NCBI RefSeq assembly: GCF_003020115.1 | Contig: NZ_PYFX01000005.1 | Location: forward strand, 186,001-250,000 | Direction of reading: 5' to 3' | Source of the DNA: Bradyrhizobium sp. MOS002 | GTDB lineage: Bacteria > Pseudomonadota > Alphaproteobacteria > Rhizobiales > Xanthobacteraceae | Length of the DNA: 64,000 nucleotides | Shown: positions 1-10,816 of the stretch, piece after piece | Position numbering within the stretch: position 1 is the first letter of the stretch | How the letters are laid out: each line of letters opens with the position of its first letter | The notes under the pieces: model-generated | Seen by the model: only the letters and a program-made list of their open reading frames with translations | What the model was told of the DNA's origin: nothing | The model's database searches: none | Position numbers and translations under genes: made by a program

Positions 1-720
1 ACCAGCAATGACGCCATGCTGGAGCTGAAGGATCTCTCCGTCACGCTCGACGACGGGACTGCCGTAGTCGGCGAGACAGAGGTGGTGATCGAGCCTGGCG
101 AGCGGCTGCTGGTGGCCGGCGAATCCGGCACCGGCAAGAGCACGTTGGTGCGCGCCATCGCCGGGCTCTGGCCCTGGGGTGGCGGCAGCGTCAATTTCCA
201 TCCCGACCGGCGGCTGTTCATGCTGCCGCAGCGACCCTATGTGCCGTCAGGCTCCTTGCGCCGCGCGGTCGCCTATCCCGGCGCGGAAGACGACTGGACC
301 GTCGAGGAGATCGGCGAGGCCTTGCACAAGGTCGGTCTCGACCATCTCAAGGAGAAGATCGAGGAGGAAGCACCGTGGGACCAGACCCTGTCCGGCGGCG
401 AGAAACAGCGCCTCGCCTTCGCGCGGCTGCTATTGCACAACCCTGATATCGTCGTGCTCGATGAGGCGACCTCGGCGCTCGACGAGAAGAGCCAGGACAA
501 GATGATGAAGATGGTCACCGACGAACTGCCGAAGGCCACCATCGTCAGCGTCGCGCATCGTGTCGAGCTGGAGGCCTTCCACAGCCGCAAGATCGTGCTG
601 GAGCGCCGCAAGGGCGGCGCAAAACTCGTCAGCGACATCGAGCTGATCCCGCGCAAGGGCAAGCGCAAGCTGCTCGGGCGATTCCTGAGGCAGCGGAAGA
701 CGGCGAAAAAGGCGGCGTAA
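1..720 (+). CDS. ABC transporter ATP-binding/permease protein, C-terminal part (5' end outside window)
   Basis: The reading frame is open from the first base, so this is the 3' end of a longer gene. What is visible is a complete ATPase domain. Counting from the ATG at 16, the Walker A motif GESGTGKST is at about residues 35-43, the signature LSGGEKQR at about 125-132, and Walker B with LDEATSALD at about 147-155, followed by an H-loop SVAHR. Domains of this type are usually fused behind a six-helix membrane domain in SbmA/BacA/YddA-like exporters or importers (family knowledge), which would explain the open upstream frame. The basic C-terminal tail, rich in Lys and Arg, is typical of that group. 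The substrate cannot be read from this fragment. Confidence 0.85.
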   Translation, partial: TSNDAMLELKDLSVTLDDGTAVVGETEVVIEPGERLLVAGESGTGKSTLVRAIAGLWPWGGGSVNFHPDRRLFMLPQRPYVPSGSLRRAVAYPGAEDDWTVEEIGEALHKVGLDHLKEKIEEEAPWDQTLSGGEKQRLAFARLLLHNPDIVVLDEATSALDEKSQDKMMKMVTDELPKATIVSVAHRVELEAFHSRKIVLERRKGGAKLVSDIELIPRKGKRKLLGRFLRQRKTAKKAA

Positions 721-731
721 ACCTCTCTCTC

Positions 732-893
732 CGTCGTCCCGGACAAACGCAGCGAAGCGAAGCGCAGATCCGGGACCCATACCCACAGGCCACAATTTGG
801 CGAAGGCTCGGAGTGGGCGTCTCGGGTACCACTCCTTCCAGTGGTTATGGGTCCCGGCCCCCGTGCGCATTTGCGCACTAGGCCGGGACGACA
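732..893. repeat. Palindromic intergenic repeat, family B copy 1
   Basis: The outer arms GTCGTCCCGG and CCGGGACGAC are inverted, with inner arms GGGACCCATA and TATGGGTCCCGG. The same arrangement recurs at 10654-10782 and, degraded, at 37394-37508. It fills most of the gap between the ABC transporter gene and the methyltransferase gene. The right arm reads into an apparent N-terminal extension of the next reading frame, which I therefore do not accept as coding. Confidence 0.75.
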
Positions 894-963
894 GCGGTTA
901 TGGAGCGTTGGAGTCCTCATCAAAACCGGCTATGCATGCGCCGCTTGCAATGAGGACTTTGAC

Positions 964-1788
964 TTGGCGACCGACAATGCCCCTTCGTCCGCGCCGTTCG
1001 GCGCGTTCGCGCCGAACGCGGCGCAGGCCGCGATCATTCGCCTCGCGACACAATCGGGACTGAAGCGCGGCGCGTTCCGGCCCTGGCTGTCGCGCTTGGT
1101 GAACCTGCTGCGCGGTGGTCCCGTCGACGTGCAGTACCAGGGCGCCTCGTTCCGCTTCTATCACCAGGGCAGCGCGACCGAGCGCGGAGCGCTGTTCAAT
1201 CCCGACTACAATCTCGACGAGCTCGACTTCCTGCGCCAGCACACCCCGGACGGCGGCGTGTTCGTCGATGTCGGTGCCAATGTCGGCACCTTCGCGCTGG
1301 TGATGGCGCGACAGGTCGGGCCATCGGGGAAAGTGGTCGCGATCGAGCCGCATCCGATGACGTTTGGGCGGCTGTCGTTCAACCAGGCCGCATCGAAAGC
1401 GACGCAAGTGCGCCTGGTGCAGGCGGCCGCCGGCGACAGCGACGGCGCGCTGATGATCGAGAGCGGCGGCGGCAATCTCGGCGCCACGCACGTCGTCACC
1501 GGCACGGCCAGCGCGGAGGCCATCAAGGTGCCCTCGCTGCGGTTGACGCGTATTCTCGACGAGGCCGGCGTCACGAAGGTTGACGCGTTGAAGATCGACG
1601 TCGAGGGCTTCGAGGATCGGGTGCTGATCGGCTTCTTCCGCGACGCGCCGCAATCGCTATGGCCGCGCGCGGTGGTGATCGAGCATTTGTCACACAAGGA
1701 ATGGCGGGAAGATTGTATCGCCGACATGGTCGCGCGCGGCTTTGTGGTTGCGCGCAAGACGCGAAGCAATACGTTCCTGTCGCGCTGA
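964..1788 (+). CDS. FkbM family SAM-dependent methyltransferase
   Basis: This 274-residue protein carries the SAM-binding motif VDVGANVGTF at residues 101-110, the acidic turn VVAIEPH at about 124-130, and the FkbM-family motif KIDVEGFE at about 210-217. FkbM enzymes transfer a methyl group from SAM, usually to oxygen on sugars or small molecules; the acceptor here is unknown. I chose the TTG at 964 because GAGGA lies 8 bases upstream and because translation from the in-frame ATG at 841 would run through an intergenic palindrome. The start is the least certain part. The VOC gene follows 21 bases downstream. Confidence 0.8.
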   Translation: MATDNAPSSAPFGAFAPNAAQAAIIRLATQSGLKRGAFRPWLSRLVNLLRGGPVDVQYQGASFRFYHQGSATERGALFNPDYNLDELDFLRQHTPDGGVFVDVGANVGTFALVMARQVGPSGKVVAIEPHPMTFGRLSFNQAASKATQVRLVQAAAGDSDGALMIESGGGNLGATHVVTGTASAEAIKVPSLRLTRILDEAGVTKVDALKIDVEGFEDRVLIGFFRDAPQSLWPRAVVIEHLSHKEWREDCIADMVARGFVVARKTRSNTFLSR

Positions 1789-1809
1789 CGACGAACGACG
1801 GAGGTTACG

Positions 1810-2196
1810 ATGATCGACCATATGGGCTTTCCGGTCTCCGACTATGCGCGCGCCAAGGCGTTCTACGCCAAGGCATTGGCGCCGCTGGGCTACAGCCTGA
1901 TCATGGAGGTCACGCAGGAGCAGACCGGACACGATCCGGCCGCCGGTTTCGGCGCCGACGGCAAGCCGGATTTCTGGATCGGCGGTGAGGGCGCGCTGAA
2001 CAAGCCGGTGCATGTCGCGATCCTCGCGAAGGACCGCGCCACGGTGGACGCGTTCTACAAGGCGGCGATTGCGGCGGGCGGGCGCGACAACGGGCCGCCC
2101 GGCATCCGCGCGCATTATCATCCGACCTATTACGGCGCCTTCGTGCTCGACCCCGATGGACACAACATCGAGGCAGTTTGCCACGCGCCGGAATAG
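1810..2196 (+). CDS. VOC family protein (glyoxalase/bleomycin-resistance fold)
   Basis: This single-domain protein of 128 residues opens with IDHMGFPVSDYARAKAFY and ends with FVLDPDGHNIEAV, the two halves of a vicinal-oxygen-chelate fold. The N-terminal His and the C-terminal Glu of the usual metal triad are recognisable. Small VOC proteins of this type are annotated as glyoxalase-like, but many have no proven reaction, so no substrate is assigned. A clear GGAGG lies 5 bases before the ATG. It may be co-transcribed with the methyltransferase upstream (21-base gap). Confidence 0.85.
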   Translation: MIDHMGFPVSDYARAKAFYAKALAPLGYSLIMEVTQEQTGHDPAAGFGADGKPDFWIGGEGALNKPVHVAILAKDRATVDAFYKAAIAAGGRDNGPPGIRAHYHPTYYGAFVLDPDGHNIEAVCHAPE

Positions 2197-2268
2197 ACAA
2201 GTTCCATCTTCCGGCCGGAACCTCGTTCCGCGCGCGCCGTTGTCGTCCCTTGCAAGAAGGAGCACGAC

Positions 2269-2754
2269 ATGGCCAACGACAATGCCCGGGACATCGATCG
2301 CGTATGGGATCTGATGAAGACGATCGGATTTGCGATGCTGGTGACGCGCGATGGCGACAAGCTCCGCGCGCGGCCGATGAGCGCCTATCTCGATCGCGAC
2401 GCGGACACGATCTATTTCCTCACCGACGCACGGCGTCACAAGGACGAGGAGATCGCGCGCAATCCGTCGATCAATCTGTCGTTCGCGGATGCGGGCAGCC
2501 AGAAATACGTGTCGCTGACGGGCACCGCCGTCGTCTCCAACGACCGTGCCAAGATCAAGGAGCTGTTCACGACGCCGGCCAAGGCGTGGTGGGACTCTGC
2601 GGAAGATCCCAACATCCGCGTGCTCAAGGTCACGCCTGACGATGCCGAGTTCTGGGACTCGCCCGGCACCGTGATCTCCTACGTGAAGATGGCGGCCGCG
2701 GCGGTCACGAACACGCGGCCCGATCTCGGCGAGAACCGCAAGGTCTCGATGTAA
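2269..2754 (+). CDS. Pyridoxamine 5'-phosphate oxidase family protein (general stress protein 26-like)
   Basis: This 161-residue split-barrel flavin-binding protein includes the motif TRDGDKLRARPMS, the strand DTIYFLTDARRHKDEEI and SFADAGSQKYVSLTGTA, a pattern shared with the Bradyrhizobium/Xanthomonas stress protein 26 group. These proteins bind FMN or FAD; they are distinct from the PdxH enzyme of vitamin B6 synthesis and their substrates are mostly unknown. AGAAGGAG precedes the ATG by 7 bases. The stop overlaps the start of the next small gene by one base (TAATG), suggesting translational coupling. Confidence 0.85.
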   Translation: MANDNARDIDRVWDLMKTIGFAMLVTRDGDKLRARPMSAYLDRDADTIYFLTDARRHKDEEIARNPSINLSFADAGSQKYVSLTGTAVVSNDRAKIKELFTTPAKAWWDSAEDPNIRVLKVTPDDAEFWDSPGTVISYVKMAAAAVTNTRPDLGENRKVSM

Positions 2755-2996
2755 TGCCGATCGAACCGCCCGAGATTCCGCCGTCGACGCCGGGCACGCC
2801 CACCGAGCCGCCGCCGGGGATTCCGCCGGGCAATCCGCAGCCTGAAATCGCGCCACCGGTGCGCGAGCCCGGCTTGCCAGCGCCGCCCGACGAATTGCCG
2901 GGCCGCATGCCTGAAGAGATTCCATCACGCGGGCCGAACGGACCGCTCACGCCGAATCCCGCGACGGACGCAAGTCCGCCGCGGGATCACGCATGA
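2754..2996 (+). CDS. Small proline-rich protein, function unknown
   Basis: This 80-residue frame starts inside the stop codon of the upstream flavoprotein gene (TAATG). About a third of the residues are proline, in PPG, PPS and PEIPP runs. There is no signal peptide, no membrane segment and no recognisable domain. The tight overlap with the preceding gene argues for expression. Against it, GC-rich DNA readily generates proline-rich open frames, and the opposite strand is also open here. I do not recognise it. Homologues with the same junction in related genomes would confirm it. Confidence 0.45.
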   Translation: MPIEPPEIPPSTPGTPTEPPPGIPPGNPQPEIAPPVREPGLPAPPDELPGRMPEEIPSRGPNGPLTPNPATDASPPRDHA

Positions 2997-3182
2997 GGCG
3001 ACGCATCACATCCGAGGCAATTGCAACCTGCGTCTGAATGCGCAATGAACGTCACCATAGTGAGGTGATTTGCGTGCAGAAATAAATCGGGCCGCGTCCG
3101 CTTCGTCCGCCACAATCCGGCCTAACGCGTAGCTGTTCATCCCAACACTTCGTCAAAGAACCTTCCGGGGAAGTTCACCATC

Positions 3183-5378
3183 ATGACTAATCTTCGTTTC
3201 GTGCTGCTTGCCACCACGGCTCTGACCGCGATGCAATTCGCAGGCTCCGCATCGCATGCGCAAAGCGCGCCGCCGCTCGTCGTCGCGCAGGCGCAGCCAC
3301 AAGAGACCGGCCCTGACGGAAAACCGAAGCAGCCGCCGAAGGGACCGCCCGCGGCCGCGCCGCCTGCGGCGCCCGCGCGCCCGGCCGCACCGCCGCCCGC
3401 AGCTGCACCTCCCCATCCGCCGGCAGCGCCTCCGCCGGCTGCCGCACCGCCGCGCCCAGCAGCGCCGCCACCGCCTCCGCCGCCACCTGCAGCTCGTCCG
3501 GCACCGCCGCCGCCCCCGCCGCCTCCTGCCGCCCCGAAGCCGCCTTCGCCGCCCCCGGCTGCAGCTCCGCAACAGCATGCGCCGCCTCCTGCACCGCCCG
3601 CGGCACGCCCGGCTCCCACGCCGCCAGCGCCGCCGCCCGCCGCGGCTCCGCAGCAGCACGCACCCACGCCTCCGCCGCCCGCGGCTCACCCGACGCCACC
3701 GCCGCCACCGGCAGCGGGTCCTGCGGGACGGCCCGGGCCTGCGCCCACGGCGGCACCGTCGTCGGCACCTGCGGCGCCGACCTCAAGACCGGGTGCGCCC
3801 GCTCCGGCCACCACACCTGCACCTGCAACCACACCTTCACCGACACCGACTCCTGCGCCGACCGCGACGCCGGCTCCAGGCAGCACGCCGCCGACTGGCC
3901 GCCCCGGTGCGCCGCCTCCCGGCGGACGTCCTGGTGCGCCTCCGGCCGCGGGATCACCTGCTCCAGGCGCCACCCCCGCGCCGACGGCCACGCCGACCCC
4001 CGGTGGCGCTCCGACGCTCCCGCCCGGACGTCCAGGTTCGCCTCCTGCGCCGGGTGCAACCCCCGCCCCGACAACGACGCCCGCCCCCGGTGGCGCCGTG
4101 ACACCGCCCCCGGGACGTCAGGGTGGTGCGCCTCCTGCTGGCGCACCGGCTGCTGGAGCGCCCGCGGCTGGCGCGCCCGCCGCCGGAGCTCCGCCGACCC
4201 AGCCGCAGGCAAGCGCCCCGCCCCGGCCGCCGGCTCCCCCCGCCGGCGCCGCGGCACCGAGCACCGTTCCGGGCTCGGCGGCTGCGACCCCGCCGCCCAA
4301 CAGGGCGCAATACGCGACGCCTACGGTTGCGCCGGCCTTCCGCGCCGCGCCCACGACGACCACGCCCCTGCCGCCAGCGCCGCGTCCGCCGCAGCGTGAC
4401 CTGACACCGCTCGCGATCGGCGCAGGTGTCGTCGCCGGTGCTGTGATCGGCGCTACCATCGCCGACTACCGCAACCAGCGCCGCGAAAGCATCGAAGGAG
4501 GCCGCACCGTCTACACCGAGCCGGACCGCATCATCATCCGCGATCCGGGTGGGCAGACATACGTCCGCGGCAACGATCTCTATCGCTTCCGCTATGGCGC
4601 CCGCGACATCCGCACCGAGACTGTCGGCGCCGATACCCGCACGGTGGTGATCCGTCCCGACGGCAGCGAGATCATTACTGTTGTCGGTCAGGACGGTCGG
4701 CTGCTGCGGCGAATCCGCAGGGATCCCGCCGGGCGCGAGATCATCATCATCGACAACAGCTACCGCGATCCGCAGTCGGTCGGCGGCTTCTATGTCGACG
4801 CGCCGCCTCCGGTCGTCAACATGCCCTACGATCGTTATATCGTTGACGCGCAGGAGGCGTCGCCGGACGTGATCTACGAGACGATGGTGGCGCCGCCGGT
4901 GCAGCGGATCAACCGTCGCTACACGCTCGACGAGATCCGCTACAGCCCCAACGTTCGCATGCAAATGCCGAGCATCGATCTCAACACGATCAACTTCGAG
5001 ACGGGATCGTGGACCATCCCACCGGACCAGGCGGCGAAGCTGCAGTCGATCGCCGACGGTCTCAACCGTGCGATTCAGGCGAACCCGCGCGTGGTGTTCC
5101 TGATCGAAGGTCACACCGACGCGGTCGGCAACGACGTCGACAATCTGTCATTGTCGGATCGTCGTGCGCAGTCCGCGGCCGAATTGCTGACACAGCAATT
5201 CGGTGTGCCGTCTGAAAACCTGACGTCGCAGGGCTATGGCGAGCAGTACCTGAAGGAGCAGACGCAAGGACCGAGCGCGATCAACCGACGCGTGACCGTC
5301 CGCAACATCACGCCGCTGCTCAACGGTGGCCAGGCCTCGCTGCCGCCGCCCCCGCCCGGCACCGCGCCGCCGCGCTGA
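3183..5378 (+). CDS. OmpA family outer-membrane/peptidoglycan-associated protein with long proline-alanine-rich region
   Basis: The 731-residue protein has a signal peptide (residues 1-26, ending SHA). A Pro/Ala-rich segment of about 370 residues follows (about 35-405), then a glycine-rich hydrophobic stretch LAIGAGVVAGAVIG at about 410, a middle region rich in RDP/IIIR motifs, and a C-terminal OmpA domain at about 600-715. The OmpA domain carries the motif IEGHTDAVGNDVDNLSLSDR, which in this family binds meso-diaminopimelate of peptidoglycan. It is therefore probably an exported protein linking outer membrane or periplasm to the cell wall, with the proline-rich part as an extended spacer. 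OmpA proteins are commonly 170-400 residues, so this one is unusually long. A perfect terminator hairpin follows. Confidence 0.9.
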   Translation: MTNLRFVLLATTALTAMQFAGSASHAQSAPPLVVAQAQPQETGPDGKPKQPPKGPPAAAPPAAPARPAAPPPAAAPPHPPAAPPPAAAPPRPAAPPPPPPPPAARPAPPPPPPPPAAPKPPSPPPAAAPQQHAPPPAPPAARPAPTPPAPPPAAAPQQHAPTPPPPAAHPTPPPPPAAGPAGRPGPAPTAAPSSAPAAPTSRPGAPAPATTPAPATTPSPTPTPAPTATPAPGSTPPTGRPGAPPPGGRPGAPPAAGSPAPGATPAPTATPTPGGAPTLPPGRPGSPPAPGATPAPTTTPAPGGAVTPPPGRQGGAPPAGAPAAGAPAAGAPAAGAPPTQPQASAPPRPPAPPAGAAAPSTVPGSAAATPPPNRAQYATPTVAPAFRAAPTTTTPLPPAPRPPQRDLTPLAIGAGVVAGAVIGATIADYRNQRRESIEGGRTVYTEPDRIIIRDPGGQTYVRGNDLYRFRYGARDIRTETVGADTRTVVIRPDGSEIITVVGQDGRLLRRIRRDPAGREIIIIDNSYRDPQSVGGFYVDAPPPVVNMPYDRYIVDAQEASPDVIYETMVAPPVQRINRRYTLDEIRYSPNVRMQMPSIDLNTINFETGSWTIPPDQAAKLQSIADGLNRAIQANPRVVFLIEGHTDAVGNDVDNLSLSDRRAQSAAELLTQQFGVPSENLTSQGYGEQYLKEQTQGPSAINRRVTVRNITPLLNGGQASLPPPPPGTAPPR
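3330..4395 (+). repeat. Low-complexity Pro/Ala-coding tract with internal tandem repeats
   Basis: Within the OmpA-family gene, codons for Pro and Ala dominate for about 1 kb, giving a strong excess of C on the plus strand. Several repeat types are visible. About four 15-base units coding A-P-A-A-G lie at 4129-4200. Longer irregular units of the type PPGRPGxPPAPGATPAPTxTP occur at about 3880-4130. Earlier runs read PPPPPPPAA. Repeat-length variation between strains is likely (inference). Confidence 0.7.
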
Positions 5379-5396
5379 GGCGAAGCACAAAATGCG

Positions 5397-5425
5397 AAAT
5401 GGCCGGGAGCAATCCCGGCCATTTT
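5397..5425. terminator. Bidirectional rho-independent terminator
   Basis: A perfect 12-bp stem, AAATGGCCGGGA with TCCCGGCCATTT, encloses the stable loop GCAA. An A-run on the left and a T-run on the right allow it to work in both directions. It separates the convergent OmpA-family gene (plus) and homocysteine methyltransferase-like gene (minus). The stop codon of the latter lies in the T-run. Confidence 0.9.
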
Positions 5426-6389
5426 ATTTGGATTGCGTACTCGTCGATCCTGACGGCAGGCAGGCCTCGCAAACGGCCGCGACATGCCTGTGATCGGTAC
5501 CGCAACAACCGCCGAGTATACGCATTTGCGGAAACGCGCGCCTGAGAGAGAGGTAACGGCGGCCGAGATCGACGGGATCTCCGCTGTCGAGCGCCTCCGC
5601 CTCGTCGAGCTCGGCATGGCTCTTCACCGATGCATTGGCTCTGATGCCGTGGATGCGCTGGACCCACGCCTCGCCGGCAACGAGTGCGCTCTCGAAATGG
5701 GTCGGATGCGCGCAGTTGATCAGGAAATATTCGCATGCACGCTCCGTTGCGGAGTCGACCGCTTCGATCGCCTCGCGCAAGGACTCTCCCCTCACGAGGC
5801 AGCCATCGGTCTCGACCGTGAAGGAGATCGCGACGGGAATTTTCTGACTCATGGCCGCACGCACAACGCCTACGGCCTCGTTGATGCTATTCAGCGTGAA
5901 TGCAGTCACCATGTCGGCGCCTGCCTCGGCGAAGGCCCCGATCTGGGCCGAGTGGTAGGCTTCCGCCTCTACCGCGTCCATGTTGCCGGCCTTGTAGCCG
6001 TCGCCGCGCGGACCGATCGCGCCGTTGATCACGCATGGCGCGCCAGGCGTTTCCCACGCGCCGCGCAATTCCTCGAGAAAGCGAATGGCGCCCGTGTTAA
6101 CGGCCTTGAGCGCAGTCTCATCGTAGCCGAGCTTGGCAGCCCAATCAGGATTGGCGCGCCAGGTCGGACTGTCGAGCACGAAGCCAACCCCATGCTGCCG
6201 CGCGATGCCGAGATAGGCTTCGTAGTAGCGCTTCAAACGGGCACGGCCGTCCGTGCTATCGAGCAGCACGAATGCCGCGAAATGCGGCAGGTCCACTCCC
6301 TCGTGAAAGATCAGGGTGGTCTCCATGCCACCATCGGTCAGAAAGATGCCGCCGCGGCGCTGGGGCAGATCGTGTCGATATTTCGCCAT
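5424..6389 (-). CDS. Homocysteine S-methyltransferase family protein
   Basis: The 321-residue TIM-barrel protein has the three zinc ligands of the family: Cys226 in the context INCAHPTH and Cys295-Cys296 in GGCCGTD. The N-terminal LTDGGMETTL is also typical. The family transfers a methyl group from S-methylmethionine, SAM or a betaine to homocysteine; the donor here is not determinable. I chose the ATG at 6389 because GGAG lies 6 bases upstream and the barrel starts 15 residues later. An in-frame upstream start would add 21 residues without support. It lies 102 bases downstream of the alkaline phosphatase gene on the same strand. Confidence 0.85.
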   Translation of the reverse strand: MAKYRHDLPQRRGGIFLTDGGMETTLIFHEGVDLPHFAAFVLLDSTDGRARLKRYYEAYLGIARQHGVGFVLDSPTWRANPDWAAKLGYDETALKAVNTGAIRFLEELRGAWETPGAPCVINGAIGPRGDGYKAGNMDAVEAEAYHSAQIGAFAEAGADMVTAFTLNSINEAVGVVRAAMSQKIPVAISFTVETDGCLVRGESLREAIEAVDSATERACEYFLINCAHPTHFESALVAGEAWVQRIHGIRANASVKSHAELDEAEALDSGDPVDLGRRYLSLRRAFPQMRILGGCCGTDHRHVAAVCEACLPSGSTSTQSK

Positions 6390-6491
6390 TGGTCGCTCCG
6401 TCGCTGCGAGGCCCCCTCTCATTCGGTCGTTCCAATCTCCTCCAGGTCTCATGGGAGACGGTGCCGCAAAATGTCGCGCGGCACGCGGCGG

Positions 6492-8249
6492 CTATTGTCC
6501 GGCGGCGAGCCCAAGCGCATCGGCCATGACGCGAAACACCTCGGTATTGTCCATCGAGCCGTGCACGCGCTCGCTGCCCGGCCCGGCCGCCGTCAGGATG
6601 ACGTCCTCGCCCGAATGCACGCTGGCACTGATCATCGCGGACAGATTGCCGGGACGCAGCACCGCGCCCGGGACGTCCTTGTATTTGTCGTTGGCCTTGA
6701 AGGTGCCGTCGTCGCCGGCCTTGACGGTCGGCTCGTTGGGATTGTCGAGTTTCGGCCGGAAGGTTTCGTAATGGTCCGGCAGGCTCGCCGAGAAGATCGC
6801 GAGCCGGCGGCTCACGTCGACGCGTGACGGATAGCCTTCCGCATCGGGCGCCGGATAGTTCGGAAATCCAGCCTGGTCGTAGACGCCGACGCGTTCGCGC
6901 AAGGGCACGTTGGGCGTCGTGCCCATATCGTCGTTCACCGTGCCGACAAGGCTGTTGGGGTGATTGTGGTCCGCCAGCACCATGATCAGCGTATCGTCAC
7001 CGCGTGCACGCGCCCATTCGCGCGTCTGGCGCACGGCATTATCGAGCATGATCGTGTCGTAGACCGCCCGCTCCATGTCGAGCACATGCGCGTATTTGTC
7101 GATCAACCCGGACTCGACCATCAGGAAAAAGCCGGTCTCGTTCTTCGAGAGGACGCTCAGCGCGGCCTGCACCTGCTCGGTCAAATCAGGTTGCTCGGGA
7201 AACTTCTTCACACCGCCGCCCTTGAGGAATTTGCGGTCGAGCACGCCGTCCATGTTGGCGGTGGCGAACAGGCCGAGCAGCTTGCCTGTCTCCGGCTTTG
7301 CGGCAGAAGCGTTGAGCTCGCCCGCAGTGGTCGCGACCTGATAGCCGGCGTCGCGGAACTTCGCGATGTAGTCGGTCTCGTCCTTGCGTCTGGAGCTGGC
7401 GGCGGATTTCGGCAGAAGATTCGCACTGCCGCCGCCCATCAGCACGTCCGGCCTGGCTGCGAAGAACTGCTCGATGATCTCGTCATAGGCGGCGCGACGG
7501 CGGGTGTGCGCAACCATCGCGGCAGGCGTAGCATCCTCGATCTCGGTATTGGTGACAATGCCGATCGCCATGCCGTGCCGCCGCTTCGCAAGACTGGTGA
7601 TGGTTTCGACCCTAGGATCGTCGAACGGGCTTGCGGTACGGTCCGCATAAACGCCGAGGGCGTTGACCGCGCTCTTGTGGCCGGTTGCATAGGCACTGGC
7701 CGAGTTCGCGGAATCCGTGATGATCGAGTCCGAGCCCGCGGTCGCCACCAGCGCCATGTGGGGCATGTCGTCGATCGCGAGCTTGCCGCGGCTTTTGCCC
7801 TCCGCAATCCCCTTGGAGAGGATTCGCGCCGCGACCCGATGCGCCGGTGACATGCCGTCGCCAATGAACAGGATGACGTTCTTCGCCGTGCGCGGGCCGG
7901 TGTCGTACACCGTCCACGCGACGCTACGCTGCTGCGTGCCGTCGCTGACTTCAACCGTGACAGTGCCGGGTTTGGTCAGCGTGACATCGCGCAGGATCAG
8001 CGCCGACTGATCCTTGCCGTCCTCGCGATCGACGAAGGTCGCAGCACGGCCGAACGCGGCGGCATGGTCCGCACCGTTCACTGTCACCTTCAACCTGGCG
8101 GGATCGACCGGTCCGGGAAACTCGACCTTGAAGTCGAACCGGGCGCCGGCAAGAATCTCGGCACGATCGATCGGGTAGACCGTCTGCGCCGACAGTGACG
8201 ATGTCCAGCAGAGGACGATGAGAGAGGCGAGTACCGATCCCTTGAACAT
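6492..8249 (-). CDS. Alkaline phosphatase (PhoA-type), exported
   Basis: This 585-residue protein begins with a Sec signal peptide (about 1-21, ending SLSA). The metal-site motif LFIGDGMS has Asp131, and the nucleophile region TDSANSASAYATGHK has Ser180. A late metal motif, LADHNHPN, and HSGEDV near the C terminus complete the pattern of the alkaline phosphatase superfamily. It should hydrolyse phosphate monoesters in the periplasm. It is longer than E. coli PhoA (471 residues) because about 100 residues of beta-rich sequence lie before the catalytic core. No Pho box was identified upstream with confidence. Confidence 0.9.
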   Translation of the reverse strand: MFKGSVLASLIVLCWTSSLSAQTVYPIDRAEILAGARFDFKVEFPGPVDPARLKVTVNGADHAAAFGRAATFVDREDGKDQSALILRDVTLTKPGTVTVEVSDGTQQRSVAWTVYDTGPRTAKNVILFIGDGMSPAHRVAARILSKGIAEGKSRGKLAIDDMPHMALVATAGSDSIITDSANSASAYATGHKSAVNALGVYADRTASPFDDPRVETITSLAKRRHGMAIGIVTNTEIEDATPAAMVAHTRRRAAYDEIIEQFFAARPDVLMGGGSANLLPKSAASSRRKDETDYIAKFRDAGYQVATTAGELNASAAKPETGKLLGLFATANMDGVLDRKFLKGGGVKKFPEQPDLTEQVQAALSVLSKNETGFFLMVESGLIDKYAHVLDMERAVYDTIMLDNAVRQTREWARARGDDTLIMVLADHNHPNSLVGTVNDDMGTTPNVPLRERVGVYDQAGFPNYPAPDAEGYPSRVDVSRRLAIFSASLPDHYETFRPKLDNPNEPTVKAGDDGTFKANDKYKDVPGAVLRPGNLSAMISASVHSGEDVILTAAGPGSERVHGSMDNTEVFRVMADALGLAAGQ

Positions 8250-8327
8250 GCGCGATGCTCCGCAATCCCGTTTCCGAAGGAAAAGGGAAGCGTAGCGATC
8301 GAGAATGACACCGTCATTAAGTCGCGC

Positions 8328-8345
8328 GTCGCCCGGCCGGGCGAC
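8328..8345. terminator. Perfect palindrome between argG and alkaline phosphatase genes
   Basis: GTCGCCCGG followed directly by CCGGGCGAC forms an 18-base palindrome 9 bases beyond the argG stop codon on the minus strand. It could fold as a terminator hairpin for argG, but no T-run follows on that strand, so the role is uncertain. Confidence 0.4.
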
Positions 8346-8353
8346 AAAAGGCC

Positions 8354-10559
<2,206 letters not shown>

Positions 10560-10653
10560 GGCGCGCGGTTTAGCCGAGTGGGGAGTGGATGAAAACCCTG
10601 GAATCGGGCGAGGCTGGTGGCACTTTTATCAAGACGCGCGATGTGCCCACGAT

Positions 10654-10782
10654 GTCGTCCCGGCGAAGGCCGGGACCCATAACCACCTGGACAAGTTTGG
10701 CGAAGATTCGTTGTCTGGTACCATTATCGAGCCCCTACGGATGGACCTCGCGGTATGGGTCCCGGCCTTCGCCGGGACGACA
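10654..10782. repeat. Palindromic intergenic repeat, family B copy 2
   Basis: This is the best-preserved copy of the family. The outer arms GTCGTCCCGGCGAAGGCCGG and CCGGCCTTCGCCGGGACGAC are inverted and complementary, and the inner GGGACCCATAACC matches copy 1. It lies between the PAP2 and four-helix membrane protein genes. It has no credible coding content. Confidence 0.85.
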
Positions 10783-10816
10783 CCGAGGATGTGGCGCGTT
10801 GCCTCTCATCACTCCG

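Noticed and set aside
3187..4257. Antisense Ala/Arg/Gly-rich frames opposite the proline-rich OmpA gene
   Set aside because: They reflect the C-rich low-complexity tract; the plus-strand protein has signal peptide and OmpA domain.
6390..6491. SAM-type riboswitch upstream of the homocysteine methyltransferase-like gene
   Set aside because: The 102-base gap is short and I find none of the conserved SAM-II core sequence or pseudoknot.
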